A stretch of 64,000 nucleotides of DNA, taken from assembly GCA_965153455.1 (NCBI GenBank), contig OZ234495.1:3348001-3412000 (forward strand), read 5' to 3'. Under the pieces are notes generated by a model. It did no database searches, was not told the origin of the DNA, and saw nothing but the letters and a program-made list of their open reading frames with translations. This stretch comes from Sphagnum compactum (Eukaryota > Bryophyta > Sphagnopsida > Sphagnales). Shown here one piece after another: positions 32,878 to 44,306 of this stretch. Numbering within the stretch: position 1 is the first letter of the stretch; every line of letters begins with the position of its first letter. Both the position numbers and the translations under genes were made by a program.

Positions 32878-34560
32878 AAACGTTGAATCTTTCAATGGAA
32901 GGAAAATATGTTTCAACATCTCAAGTGGAAGGGGCTCAAAACTCCACCCCCCCTACAAATAGCACAGAAGGTCCTAACAAATCCACAAATAACAACACTC
33001 AAACCTTTCAATAGGTTTCATTGCATGAATGATTAAATTCAGCCAAAAAACAAGATTTGGACAAAAAGTGGGCAACTTTATTTTATGAGGTGAACATCCC
33101 CTTCAATGTTGTGCAACACCCAGCGTTCATAAAAGTTGTGAAAGCAACCTTTGAATCCTGAACCTACTACAAACCCCCATCATACCATGGATTACACATA
33201 GATTTGTTAAAGCAATCCAAGGTGGATGTGTCCAAATAGGTAAACGAGAGGACATAGAATGTGATTCACAAATATGGAACAACCATTTGTTCTAATGGTT
33301 GGGATAATGTTGGACAAAATCCATTGTTGAATGTAATGTTTGCTTGTCCAAGTGACAATGTATTCATAGGTTTTGTTGCCACAATTGGGGAGTGGAAGGA
33401 TGCCCATTACATACGTAATGCATTGGGTGGATACATCAAAACCATTGGAGTCGACAACATTGTACAAATTTGTACAGACAATGTTTCGAGCATGAGAAGT
33501 GTAGTTGACTTTATAATTTGTCCTTTTCTAAGTCTTTATTTTCAAGGTTATGTTATTCATTAGTTAGACTTGTTATTGGAAGATTGGGGAAAAACAACAT
33601 GGGCGAAACGAATTGCGAAAAAGGTGAAAGTTATTATTTCTTTTATACAACAACACCATGCACCACTATTAATCTTTCGTCATTATGAAACCAACCTAAT
33701 GCTGTTAAACCCCATTGAAACATAGTTTACAACCAATTTTTTAATGGTTGAAATGTTGTTCAAGCTTAGACCCGCCATTGAACAAACTATTACAAATCTT
33801 GACTGTACAATTTTTGTCAATTCATTGTGTGGCAGTCATCGTTAGAAATCATTCACCAAAGTGAGAGCTATTTGAACCAACATAAAGAAGGACAAGTTTG
33901 GGGATACTTGTGTTAACTTTGTACATATAGTGGAACTGGTCTTAGTTAATGTCATTGAAGGCATTCGATGGCAAACAACCTTGCATGGGGAAGGCGTGGT
34001 TTATCATGAAAACATTGGAACAACATGTTTTATCCTTAAGAGATCCTTCGTTTGAATTGCCATCAAACCATGCAAATGTGATTGAAGATCAACTTTACCA
34101 AAGGTGGACGATGTTGATGACTAACCTATATTATGTAGGGTTTTTTTCAATCCATACTTGTTGGATGAAGCTTGTCTACGTGATGATGTAGATGCAAAAG
34201 AGGCTATAAATAGAGTTTTGTGGAAAATAGAATGTACCCCAACCGCCTATGCCTTTGCTTTAAAAGATTTTATGGAAAGTTGAAGTCCACTTTCTAACAC
34301 CCCCCGCCCCCCCCAATGAAGGACCTAAATTTGCTGCCACATGAATGGTGGGATTTGATTGGAACTGGTGGACGCATATTTGCACCCATTGCTCGTTGCA
34401 TTTTTGCATCATCGTGCGAACGAAATTGGAATCCATATTCATTTGTCCATAACAAAGTGTGAAATCAATTAACATCGAATCAAACAAAAGACCTAGTGTA
34501 AATATACACTAATAGCAAATTCCTATGAAAGACCTAGAAACAACCCCATAGTTATTAGAT
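32878..34560 (+). pseudogene. hAT-family transposase relic (DUF659 and hAT dimerisation)
   Basis: An Asn/Thr-rich leader at 32878-33012 is followed by the DUF659-type region. Readable pieces are WATLFYEVNIPFNVVQHPAF (33070-33125), then YKPPSYHGL, MIHKYGTTICSNGWDNVGQN (from 33261), LLNVMFACPSDNVFIGFV, GGYIKTIGVDNIVQICTDN, and LLEDWGKTTWAKRI. A C-terminal part reads KAFDGKQPCMGKAWFIMKTL (about 33957) and the dimerisation block WWDLIGTGGRIFAPIAR, SSCERNW and YSFVHNKVRN, ending near 34520. Stops at 33236, 33561 and elsewhere, plus frame changes, show it is dead. The WWxxxG...SSCERNWS signature is typical of plant hAT elements. Confidence 0.92.
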
Positions 34561-35110
34561 GAAACCCTAATAATACATTATCAAAATGGTATTTAGACAA
34601 ATCCTCAAGAGGCAAAAACATCTTTTCCTTTTTGTATTTATGAATTCAACTGAAAATTAACAAATGTCATATTGTGTCAAAATAGTTTTGTGTGTCATAA
34701 ACATGAAACTTTGTCGGGATGTCTTCATACAACAAGACTTCCTCAAATTGGAGACATCCAAGACATAGACTCCTTCAAACATGCATGGAAGATACTTGAC
34801 ATTAGTGCCATTGTGATCTCAGGCTATGAACACACTCTCCTTGTCCATTACATTTTCAGTTCTAACATGTAATGTCAATGATATGTCCTTGTATAATAAG
34901 TCCTCCCGTAATTGAAAAATATCCACATGATATTGGCCTTCTTGGCATGGGAAATATATGACATTTGCCCAAAAATTCCGGTCACCAACGAATCTAGGCC
35001 GCTGGACTGGGCTCGACACCATATCATGCATACGATGGCGATCGAAAGTGATCAAAACAGGCCTAGTCCTAGTCCTAGAGCTTTGGGATGTGTGGGTTCA
35101 CTATGAGACC
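34561..35110 (-). other. Unidentified decayed coding-like segment
   Basis: On the minus strand a frame at 35055-34819 reads VQRPRFVGDRNFWANVIYFP, CQEGQYHVDIFQLREDLLYK. A related block with a similar QFEEVLLYED phrase occurs at about 34740 in another frame, suggesting an internal duplication. It looks like decayed transposon protein, but I cannot name the family. Confidence 0.3.
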
Positions 35111-37170
35111 CACACTTTTGTCATTTCTTGTATTTTCTTCCTTACATGTGAGGACTCTATTTGTTCTAAACAATCAAAACCATACACTTGGAAGAAAGTG
35201 GGAGTCCTTTGGGGTGCTTTTAAGTTCACGACGCCAATTGTGAAAACAATTGTGTGTTGGATTTGAATGTTGAACCTCTTGGAAGCCCCATATCAATTAT
35301 TATACATTTTTTTTTTGAATTTAACCTTAATTTTTTGTTAACCCTAATTTACATTTATTTGTTTATTAATAGATGGTGAGTACTATAGTGGACGATGCAG
35401 ACCAAAGGAAAGTGGTCAGGGGCCATGGTGTGAAAGGAAGACGACATGAGGTAGAGCTTGAAACACCTGAAGATCCAACTATTGTAGCAAATGCTGGATG
35501 GCAAAACCTTCCCCAACCTTGGTCATACACATTATGTTCTTCCTATGTGCGGTGGTGCCACGTTGACAAGAAGTAGCCACTTTCTAGGCATGAAACCCAC
35601 AAAGGTAGTTCTGTAATATAATGAGTCCCTGCAAGTGTAACCACTCCTAAATAACACACTTATCAATTTTTAACTTCATTTAGGATTAATTTTTTTATAT
35701 ATAATCTACATAAATGTGATGTAATATACACTCAAGAATGACATATAAAAATATGAGTAAATTATATCAACATTTGAAGGTGAGAAAGGATTAATTAAGT
35801 ATTTGTAACCAATCTTAAGGTCCCGAGTAAGTCACATAAAAATATCTAAATTAATCTAAATGTTTTTTTGAAAATTTTCATATTCATGTAGATTGAATAA
35901 TTATTAGACTTTACATGGGTTTGGATCATCATTGGAATTGATATATAAATTATAAAATTCAAAATTTCCAATTTTCTTTCCAATAGTTAAACCCTAAACC
36001 CTAAATATAAAAATAAGTTATAAAATTCAAAAAAACTAAATTTTATTGTAAGAATATATCGTACAAGTCAAATATGTGACTAAACCATAAATTTTGTGTA
36101 ATGGTTGCATGCCATCCCAATTTCCAATTTCAAGTCCTTATCCTTTTGAAAAGAACAAAGGAGTTGGGCACGGCTCATTATACTATGAACTTGCCCACAG
36201 GAAAAATAATTATGCCTAGTATACAAGTTGCCTTGATGAATACATGAAGGCACGCATGTTGGCGGTTTACATGGCCATGACGGGGAACCATTTTTTTTCC
36301 AAAAACCAGAAGCTTTCACTATGGCATAGATGGTTTATGCAAAGGTGGTGCTTGGGGTTTAGGTCGATTGGAGGACTGTTTTAGGGTACCGAGCTGGCAA
36401 TTTGCTTCCATTGGCTCTTCCAAAAACCTTACACCTTAAAACCCCTTCCTCTTCTCAATTGGTACCACCAATGCTAGTTGTTCCCAAAATAACAAAACCG
36501 AATACTTCTTATACTCAAGATCTACATCTTGTGATGAGCCACTGAATAGTTTAATGCCCTTGGGAACAAAGTCTCCCTCAATCACTGTTGAGCACGAACA
36601 ACCTTGTGGATGCAACATAGTTGGATGTTATGGTTCAAATGGCATCTTATTTGCCATTTGACATGATAGACGATCAAGGGTGCTTGGCACATGATGTTAA
36701 CATATTGTCCTCCACAAGACGAATCGACATTGTAGAACATGTTCTGGACGTGTTGTGAGGGGAAATGGGCATAATGCAAATGCAACTTCGAGAAATGAAA
36801 CCAGAGCATGTGGTATAACCCAAGAACCAACAAATTTAAATACGGTTTAAATCCAGAATGTGTTTGGTACAACATGATGGGGGAGGAGATCAAGCGAGGG
36901 TTCACCATAAGCGATCTTCAAGCTAAAGACCAAGCCAACTTGACATTAGAGGAGACTAGCAAAAGGTCACATTTGAAAGATGATGCTACCTTTACATTAT
37001 TAACTACAACATTTCTTCACATGGTTATAATGCTCAATGAGATAGATAATCTTCTTAGGTTGGACGCAATTTTGGGGGAACCCATTGGGCTAGGAAATTG
37101 TGCTAATCAACAATGTTGTATTAATATTGGGGAAAGTAGTAGTAGAGGATATAATAGATCATAATAGTAG
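35111..37170 (+). other. Unidentified stretch with fragmentary frames
   Basis: Short plus frames at 35373-35576 (MVSTIVDDADQRKVVRGHGV...) and 36808-37164 (MWYNPRTNKFKYGLNPECVW...) have ordinary amino-acid composition but no domain I recognise. The DNA between is AT-rich with telomere-like CCCTAAACCCTAAATA at about 35993. They may be transposon remnants. Confidence 0.3.
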
Positions 37171-38345
37171 GGTGAGGTGAAATTTGACATTGGATGCAAC
37201 ATATGTACATTGTAGAGTAGCCTCAATATTGTACAAAATCGATATTTATACAACAACATGGGCAAACAAATTAATGGTTAATACTTCGTTAAAAAATAAT
37301 GAAAGAATTAGAATGAATGGGCAAAATAAATAAATGTGTCATTTGAACTCAAACAAAAGTAATGGTAGACATGGTAACAATTTTTTTGTTAAATCTATAA
37401 ATGTAGAATATTGTAACCCAATGGCTTTATTGATCAATAATTCCTAACATGGAGCTAGCCTTTGATGAAGCCCATGAATATTTCAAACTTTGTAAGAATT
37501 GTAGAAACTTTAAGCAAGGTTAAATATTGGCCATGTATTTATTGCATCACTAACTCCATCATTACATTGTTTGATTCCATAGAAACAATAATTGAGCAAA
37601 GATGTGTCACTTCTAAACATGTTACTCTTACAAATGCATAAAGGATATCTACAAATTGTTGTAATAGCGGAATGAAGCTCACGTTTTCATCAAAATGTTG
37701 TGCATTTTAAAACAACAAGAATTATTCTTCAAATTTATGTGGTTGAAATGGTTGTTTCAATTTCCATTGTCCTTTCTATATACTACCGCACATAGGTAAA
37801 TTGATTCTAAACTACAACAACAATAGGTGAACAATGATCTTTAGCATTGTCCTTCAATTCTTCACAAGATTTGAGTTACAAATTCAATTTGCCAGTGCTC
37901 CATTCTTTTAAACACTTGTAGTAACACAAGCAATAAACCCAACTCTTAAAAGTGCAAAAATAACAACCCAACATGCTTGTAACTACACAAACAAACCACA
38001 AAGAAGCCAAATAAAATGTGTTGAAGCTTTTATGCCTGCATTGAATGTGGGGAATCACTAGGAGCAAATAAAATGATTAAAAATTAATATGGTTACACTT
38101 GTAGAAGTTCTAATAGATAAAAGAAATGGCAACATGATGTCAAGTAGCTTGCTAAAGATGTGATAGATGAAAAAAACAATGATGATGTTTTAAAAAAGGT
38201 GACATGGATGAGGGAAGACTTTGACCACCATGGCAACTTGTCATTTTGGCTCATCAATATAGTCATTAGATGTACGGTGTTACATTTTGAAACAAGCAAA
38301 TGATGGAGATGACTTAAGATATGAATGGACTATATTAATTCCATG
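37171..38345. other. No gene seen
   Basis: AT-rich intergenic DNA with no supported frame or repeat. Confidence 0.5.
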
Positions 38346-38349
38346 TAGA

Positions 38350-38738
38350 TTTAAATAGATGAAACTAAACCCATTTTTTGAAGACCACCTTGTTTAATTT
38401 TTTTTTTTAAAGAATAGAAAAATGAAAGTCTATGCACATGAAAAACCAACTTCAAAATGTGATTGGAGGTTCCATTAAATTAATCGAAAACCCTTAATAG
38501 AAACCAAAACCAAGGGTATTTTTAAAAAGTTCAAATGAGACAAGGGTGGTTATCTTGGAAGGCTTTAACCAAAGATCGACTAAGTTTTTTGAATTAATTT
38601 AATGGAACCTCTAATCAAATTTCAAGCAAATTTTTGAATCTTCATGTACATAAACCTTCAGTTTTTTGTTCTTTGAAAAAAGAATTTAAAACAAAATGGT
38701 TTCAAGAAAATAGGTCTAGTATCATCTATCTGGATACT
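38350..38738. repeat. Foldback (inverted-repeat) element, about 390 bp
   Basis: The left arm (38350-38495) and the reverse complement of the right arm (38583-38738) align along their length. Paired landmarks are AGATGAAACTAAACCCATTT with AGATGATACTAGACCTATTT, CTATGCACATGAA with TTATGTACATGAA, and GGAGGTTCCATTAAATTAAT with AGAGGTTCCATTAAATTAAT. Arms are about 145-155 bp and roughly 75-80 percent complementary by eye; the spacer is about 90 bp. It has no coding capacity and abuts the 245-bp repeat that follows. A transcript could form a long hairpin. Confidence 0.78.
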
Positions 38739-38744
38739 ACCTTA

Positions 38745-38992
38745 CCCTAAGGTCAATTTCATCATTAAATAATCCTCAAAATAGCAAAATGAAATTTTGT
38801 GAAAATATGAAGTTGACATGTTGAAAATTATCATAATTATCATAGACTATACTTTGAAGAATTTCATACCTCATATCACAATATTATAGTAGATGATGAA
38901 AATAATAATAATTTCAAAATTAAAAAACGAATTCATTTTTTGAAAATAAATAATTATTTGTTTTGTCAACGTGGAAACCTTAAGCTATGGTA
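38745..38992 (+). repeat. Dispersed repeat pair member B (about 245 bp)
   Basis: Same-orientation match to 16163-16412, from TTACCCTAAGGTCAATTTCA through AGTTGACATGTTGAAAATTA to GTTTTGTCAACGTGGAAAC. The copy at 16 kb is not preceded by the foldback element, so the two are independent units. Confidence 0.85.
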
Positions 38993-39534
38993 TACATAAA
39001 ATCCATGGCCAAGGTCCTTACCAAGTGTAAAGATTTGTTCAAATGATACCCTAATGATACCCTCCAAATATCATAAGAAAAAAAGTGGTGTTTCAAAAAT
39101 GAAATGTTTGCCCACTCACTAGAAATAGCTTTCCATTTTATTTTTAACACTTCAATGGGCGTTCCATTTTTTGAAACACTCCCAAACAATAGATGAAACA
39201 ATACATTAAGTAACATGCTCTCAAATTACACAAAAAAATTTGGAACATGTCTTTATGTTTTTGTAATGGCTTTATACTTAATTTTGTATTTTATCACAAT
39301 TCTTGGGATTAGTGTTGTTTGTTTTTTGGATGATTTTCGCAACTTGGTGAATGTTTTGCCAAAAAGGTCAAAAGAACACAAAAAATTCATCATTCTGAAA
39401 TCCTTTCACCATTTAAAAAAAAAATCAAAATCATCATATCTTAACCTTAGGCAATAGCTAGGTCATCAATTTTTGAAAAATACTCTCATGTCCACCTACG
39501 AGCTATCACCATTTAATATGGATTAAAGCAAGGT

Positions 39535-39665
39535 GTTATTGGGAACACCCTTGGGAACCTTGGGAACATATTGGGAACCTAATGGGAATTCATTGGGAAC
39601 TTGAAGGGAACATATTGGGAACAAAAAAAAATGAAAAAAATCCCTTTCCCCCCCCCCCCCAACCC
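39535..39665. repeat. TTGGGAAC short tandem repeat and C run
   Basis: TTGGGAAC or TGGGAA(C/T) recurs eight times between 39538 and 39622 at 10-20 bp intervals (TTGGGAACATATTGGGAACC and similar). It is followed by A-rich DNA and a run of about 13 C at 39647-39660. Confidence 0.8.
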
Positions 39666-39841
39666 AAAACATTAAAAAAAAACAAGGCACTTTGAATGCA
39701 TGTTGAGTTTTCCCATTGGCTGCATGAAATTTTATTTCCAAAATTGTTCGTCACCATTGTCAACCTAGGCTAATAATATCCCCAATATAAATTGGGGATA
39801 CTTATTTTATTTTGTTAGATCCTTTTGAGCATCCTTAGCAC

Positions 39842-39960
39842 TGAGGGTCACTTTAGACGAGGGTCCAAGGTCCAACAAAACAAAACATTCCTATTGGTTG
39901 AGAGCCATAAATTGGACCCAAGGCCTTTAGATGAAGATCTAAGACTAAATGAAACCAAAT
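39842..39960 (+). repeat. Transposon-end-like segment (GGGTCCA motif), copy B
   Basis: GAGGGTCACTTTAGACGAGG, then GTCCAAGGTCCAA, parallels 30272-30310. A GGACCC word also follows (TTGGACCCAAGGCC). It precedes the trihelix-like ORF by about 0.3 kb, just as copy A precedes the transposase relic. Confidence 0.45.
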
Positions 39961-40182
39961 TGAAATGGCTTCTACATGGCACCATTTTGGAGGGAATTCA
40001 ATTGGTCTAAACCAAAAAATAGAGCTTAAAGGAGAGCTCATGGTTTGGAGAACCAAGATGTGAGCTAGGGTCCAAGGTTGTTTCTTCCATTGTTTTTCAT
40101 TATTTTTCATTGTTTTTCACCATTTTCATTATTCTTTGAAGTTTTTTTTTTCACTTGTTCTTGAAGTTGAAATTATGAAAAA

Positions 40183-41394
40183 ATGGAAAACATTTCAGGG
40201 ATGGAAGAGGACATCATTGAATGCACAACCACCATTCCATTTTCAAACACATCTAATGTTAGCATGGCTAGTTTTGTAGATCCAAACAAGGTTGTTGCTC
40301 AAAAAAATGCATTTCCAATTCTTGGAAATGCTCAAAATGATGGTGTTTTAGAAGTGAGGACAAAAAGTTTTGGTCATGCAAGGTTGAAATACTCATTTTC
40401 ACAAGTGGAAGGAAATTCGGATTTACAAGAAATCTTTAAACTGAAAAAGGACAATGAGGAAGGTGAAAAGGCTAGAAAAAATTAAGTGGATGGTGAAGTT
40501 CTACATCTGATTACATTGCAAGGAGAAATGGAGCTTGAATTTACCATAAATGTGAAGAAAAAAAGTAAATTCCAACTTATTGAAACCTTAATTTAGATCA
40601 GAGTTTTGCTCTATTTTCATAGTTGAAACTTGGATGTAATGATATAATTTTTTAAAGTAAAGTAAACAAAAAACAAAAAAAAATCATATTCAAATTAGGC
40701 CAATTGGACATTTTAAAGGTCACCATTAAACCCAACCCTAAACCCCCACATCTCCTTGGGGGGAAAAGAGAGGAGCTAACCACAAAGTCAACTTTATTTC
40801 AAGTGTTTTGATGTGGTTTGCATTTGCATTGTTCATGTAATCAATTCTGAATTTTTTTTGTTTCAAGGACTATTTTTAGCCCATAAATCAAGGTTTCTGA
40901 TCCCAATTTTTTCCTTTTTCAAGGGTGGATACATGGGTCAAATTACACACCCAAATGTTGGTTACACTCCTTGGTTTTTCAAGGACTCCAATTACTTGTA
41001 AGCAAAAGTTCAATGCAATTTATAAGCAATACAAAGATGACAAAATTGCAAATGGGATTTCAGGTAATGATTGTCATGAATGTCCTTTCTATGATGCATT
41101 AGATAGTTGACGACACCGAAGTGAAAATGTAATGAAGCATGTGAGTGCTTCTGTAAATGAAATTGATGAAATTGTGAGCAGTCCATAATTCAAATAGATT
41201 TTGATAATGGTTCTAAGGCTGATGCTAATAAAGAACCTTTAGATAGACCAATCACTCCATATGAAGTTACAAAACAAAACAAAAGGCATAAGATCAATGT
41301 CTTTGAACAATTTAAAACGATGGCTGAAAATAGCACAACAATGTTACAACAATTTGCAGAAACCAGTGCTTTACTAAAAAATATGGATGTCTAA
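40183..41394 (+). pseudogene. Trihelix/Myb-SANT-like ORF relic, probably transposon-associated
   Basis: The opening frame MENISGMEEDIIECTTTIPF runs 100 codons to a TAA at 40483-40485. After a non-coding gap the DNA-binding-like part appears in shifting frames at 40925-41120: GGYMGQITHPNVGYTPWFF, CKQKFNAIYKQYKDDKIANG and ISGNDCHECPFYDALDS, then VMKHVSASVNEIDEI. It ends MAENSTTMLQQFAETSALLK with NMDV and a stop at 41394. The CKxKFxxIYKxYKDDK...ISG(N)DxHECPFYDxxDxW pattern is that of a trihelix/Myb-like domain common in transposon-linked plant ORFs. Multiple stops mean it is decayed. Whether it is a PIF/Harbinger ORF1 or a host gene copy cannot be decided here. Confidence 0.6.
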
Positions 41395-41768
41395 ATTAGA
41401 CGTCTCATAAATAAGCTATAGGTTACATTGCATATAAGCTTTGAGTCATTCACCACAATTTGACCCAAAATTTGATGTATCCGAGAAGGCAAAATTGCCA
41501 TTTTTTCTCAAAATAATTTCAAAAAAGTTTTTTGCTAAAAGTTCATGAATTGCCATAGCCTTTTACGACATCTTCTTGATCTAATTTTCAATTAGTTTTT
41601 AAATATGAAAAGGGGATATATTGGTCTAGTATGCTTCAAAGATACCCTTGGTATAACAATGATAATCTAACAAGGATGGAGAAAGATTCCGATAGATTTT
41701 ATATCCCCTGCTTCTATCTCCTATTGGATTATTCCCCCTTGACCCCACAAAAATATATGGAGCTAATC
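41395..41768. other. Linker to the plastid insert
   Basis: No nuclear gene. The last 100-140 bp (from about 41630) may already belong to the plastid-derived insert, because psbE has no obvious break at its start. I could not place this part in a plastid genome. Confidence 0.35.
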
Positions 41769-42095
41769 ATGTCTGAAAATATGGAAGAACATCCCTTTGC
41801 TGACATTATTATTAGTATTTGATACTGGGTGATTCACAGTATCACTATACCTTCCCTGTTTATGGCAGGTTGGTTATTTGTTAGCACATGTTTGGCTTAT
41901 GATGTGTTTGGAAGCCCTCGGCCGAATGAATATTTTACAAAAAGTCGACAAGAAGTTCCTTTAATTATTGGCCGTTTCAATTCGTAGGGACAAGTTGATG
42001 AATTTACTAGATCTTTTTAGGAGGTACTAATGAATATAGATAGGACTTATCCAATTTTCACAGTTAGGTGGTTGGCCGTTCATGGCCTGACCATA
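41769..42095 (+). pseudogene. psbE: Nuclear plastid DNA: psbE and start of psbF
   Basis: The frame from ATG 41769 to TAG 42020 spans exactly 83 codons plus stop, the length of plastid psbE (cytochrome b559 alpha). Recognisable parts are FADIIISI, a stop where Arg18 (CGA to TGA, 41820-41822) should be, [20 protein letters not shown] with the haem-ligand His still present, [20 protein letters not shown] and the C-terminus. A second stop (TTCAATTCGTAG) lies near the end. Nine bases later, at 42030, psbF starts with [20 protein letters not shown] and diverges after codon 20, at the GLxVPT part. Order and spacing match the plastid psbE-psbF operon. In the nucleus these are dead; the changes are largely C-to-T type, as expected for old methylated NUPTs. 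Confidence 0.93.
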
Positions 42096-42293
42096 TACAT
42101 GAAAGTTGAACTGTAGCCAAACAATATATAGGATAAAATTGAGGTGCTTTTGGGTAAGTCTTGGGGGTGGGTATGGCATTTAACCCAGGAAATGAAGATA
42201 GTTAGAAAAATAGGTGACTACTAGCTAAGTAGATGCTTAATTCTTTATACATAGTTAAGGGCTGTTTTCACTAACCTAACAACCCCATTGTTA

Positions 42294-42440
42294 GAGCATC
42301 TCCAGCGGTGGTCTGCACACTAAAATTCGATGAAGACAAGCCAACATTTGCCGGTTTGGCTGAGGAAATCGTTTTCGCTCAGCATATCATAGGAATGTAA
42401 TAATATGATGTAACTGCTGCTGCTGAGTGTTTCTGATTGT
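42294..42440 (+). other. Possible MITE terminus
   Basis: TTAGAGCATCTCCAGCGGTG at 42292-42311 resembles the GAGCATCTCCA-type ends common in plant miniature elements. No matching inverted end was found, so the element is undefined. Confidence 0.25.
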
Positions 42441-42540
42441 CCTATCATAATGATTGGTCCAGGTGGTTCGATTTCTCCTCGCCTATTTGCTGTCCCAATT
42501 TCAGTTTTATGGATGGGGTTGCAAAAAAGTAAAGAACTAA
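42435..42540 (-). repeat. Inverted dispersed relative of the 98-bp satellite
   Basis: The reverse complement of this stretch reads, in order, TTTGCAACCCCATCCATAAA, ACTGAAATTGGGACAGCAAA, TAGGCGAGG and CCACCTGGACCAATCATTAT. It is closest to the 5855-5980 copy and clearly related to the array at 13724-14412. Confidence 0.8.
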
Positions 42541-42649
42541 ACTTGGATGCGAAAAATATTTTTGCAGGTTTCCATACCGAGCACCGCAGGAGAGTTAACC
42601 ACCATATTGGTTTATAACTCGGGAAGTGGAATCCAACAGAAAACTGTTT

Positions 42650-43133
42650 CGTGACCACGTACCATCCATCCCTCGTGGTGCACTGGACGTCCCAGGACCT
42701 CCTTGAATGGCAACCCCGCCACATGAGACCCACGCGTCTGCATACCTCTCACGCTTCTCATGCACAGCCTAAACTCAAACAACAGATCTTGCAGTTTTTT
42801 TCTTCTTCTCCAATTCGGGTCTTGTACGCGTCATGGGATCCGTGTAGCGAACTAGTAATCGCCTCATGAATTAATCCTCATGCACATGCAGGCACACGAT
42901 TAGTTATTATACAGGTCCCAGCTCGATCACGCTAATTAGATGGATCATCGACTTCTACTAGTGTTGATCATTTCTTGATCCTTAAAGCTCATGTCAGCTG
43001 CCTGCAGGCCAATATATCAACTTCTCATGCCTAGTCATGCATTGTAGCTACTAGTAATTACCTCTTAGTATAATTCCAAAACCTGATCAACTTTTTGCAA
43101 TTGCTGCTGGTGTGAACAAATCAACCCAATATC
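42650..43133 (+). promoter_or_regulatory. LEA gene upstream region with RY motifs
   Basis: The RY core CATGCA occurs at 42759-42764, 42879-42884, 42885-42890 and 43036-43041. ACGT cores occur at 42657 (CCACGTAC). CGCGT words occur near 42733 and 42828. This combination is the recognition signature of ABI3/VP1-type B3 factors and ABA-responsive bZIP factors in maturation genes; the regulation is inferred. No clear TATA box was assigned. Confidence 0.5.
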
Positions 43134-44306
43134 ATGTCGGGCGAGAGTAAAACAACGGGTGCGGGCCAGAAGGTGGAGGAGACGAAGCAGTATGCACAGG
43201 AAAAGGCAGGACAGACCCAAGAGGCTACTAAGGTTGATCTGTTACAATCATTTCTATATAGAAATAAATTATCTTGAAACAGTGTCTGGATCATGCTATA
43301 TACGCTTGCAAATGAGTATCTCGTGTAATTGTACTGAAAGCGTATCTTAACTGGGTGATGCCTCAAAGTCAAATCATGCATCTATATATATAGAGGCGAT
43401 CCGATGCAGCATGATGATAATTTAGCTTGCAGCTAGAGCTCCTGCGAATCAATGGCGATGTTGTGATTGTGCAAGCGAAACTAATTAGATTTCATGTCAA
43501 TGGTAGGTAATAGAAAGCAGATCAGATATATTGCTGCATCCTGCATATAATTGTTAAGTAGCTGATTCCTGCACGACATCATATTACATATAATATATAC
43601 GGATGTGTCTTTGACAACAGGGACCGCGAGTTGGGACAGCTAGCTAGCCTTGAGTAGTAATTCCTTTTACGTTGGGTGACACTGCTGCAGGGTGTAGCCG
43701 AGAAAACCTGGGATGTTGCAGCCCAGACAGCGGAGCAAACGAAACAAGTCGCAGGACAGACAGTAGAGCAAACGAAGCAGGTGGCTTCTGAGGCGACGCA
43801 GACGGCAGCAGAGAAAGCCGCCCAGGGCAAAGAAACCATTTCCGAACTTCTGCAAAAGGTAATATAACTAGCTATGATATCATGAATGATCTTGAATCTG
43901 CATGCACGCGGTGCCCTAGTACGTATACTTCCTAGATGCTACCATGTGTATAATTCTTCCTGTAGTATCTTGCAAAATGTCTAAAACATAAAGATCGAGT
44001 TGTAACGGCCACTCTGACAAAGCTTTTTTAACTTCTTATATTCTTCTACGAAATTGGCCAGATTCAAAAGATTTTGTTGCAGATTCAAACCAGATGACCA
44101 TGATTTTTATCCTGCTAGCTGCTGCTTCATGATTCCGATTTTCTCTCATGCGTTTGTAAGTACAAAATGGGATTCAACTGGTTTGTCTGGATGCATCGTG
44201 GATGATGGGTCGATTTCAGACTGGCGAAACTGTGGCCGAGGTGTTTGAGGCTGTGAAGAAAACGGTGCTACCCGGCGGTGACGAATCTACTGGCGACCAG
44301 AAATAA
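43134..44306 (+). CDS. LEA group 3 (LEA_4) protein
   Basis: Three exons, 43134-43232, 43691-43858 and 44220-44306, encoding 117 aa. Splices are ACTAAG/GTTGAT...CTGCAG/GGTGTA and CAAAAG/GTAATA...TTTCAG/ACTGGC, all in phase 0. The protein is hydrophilic, Ala/Gln/Thr/Lys/Glu-rich and without cysteine: MSGESKTTGAGQKVEETKQY, then 11-residue helical repeats such as TAEQTKQVAGQ and TVEQTKQVASE, then KAAQGKETISELLQK and a short acidic end (LPGGDESTGDQK). Such 11-mers define group 3 LEA proteins. These are disordered in water, become amphipathic helices on drying, and protect membranes and enzymes during desiccation. It is smaller than many group 3 members but complete, with start, stop and phases coherent. 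The upstream RY/ACGT motifs fit ABA or maturation control. No organelle transit peptide is evident. Confidence 0.92.

Noticed and set aside
30272-39960. A single 9.7-kb transposon bounded by the two GGGTCCA-type segments
   Set aside because: The two segments are in direct, not inverted, orientation and the interval contains an unrelated hAT relic.
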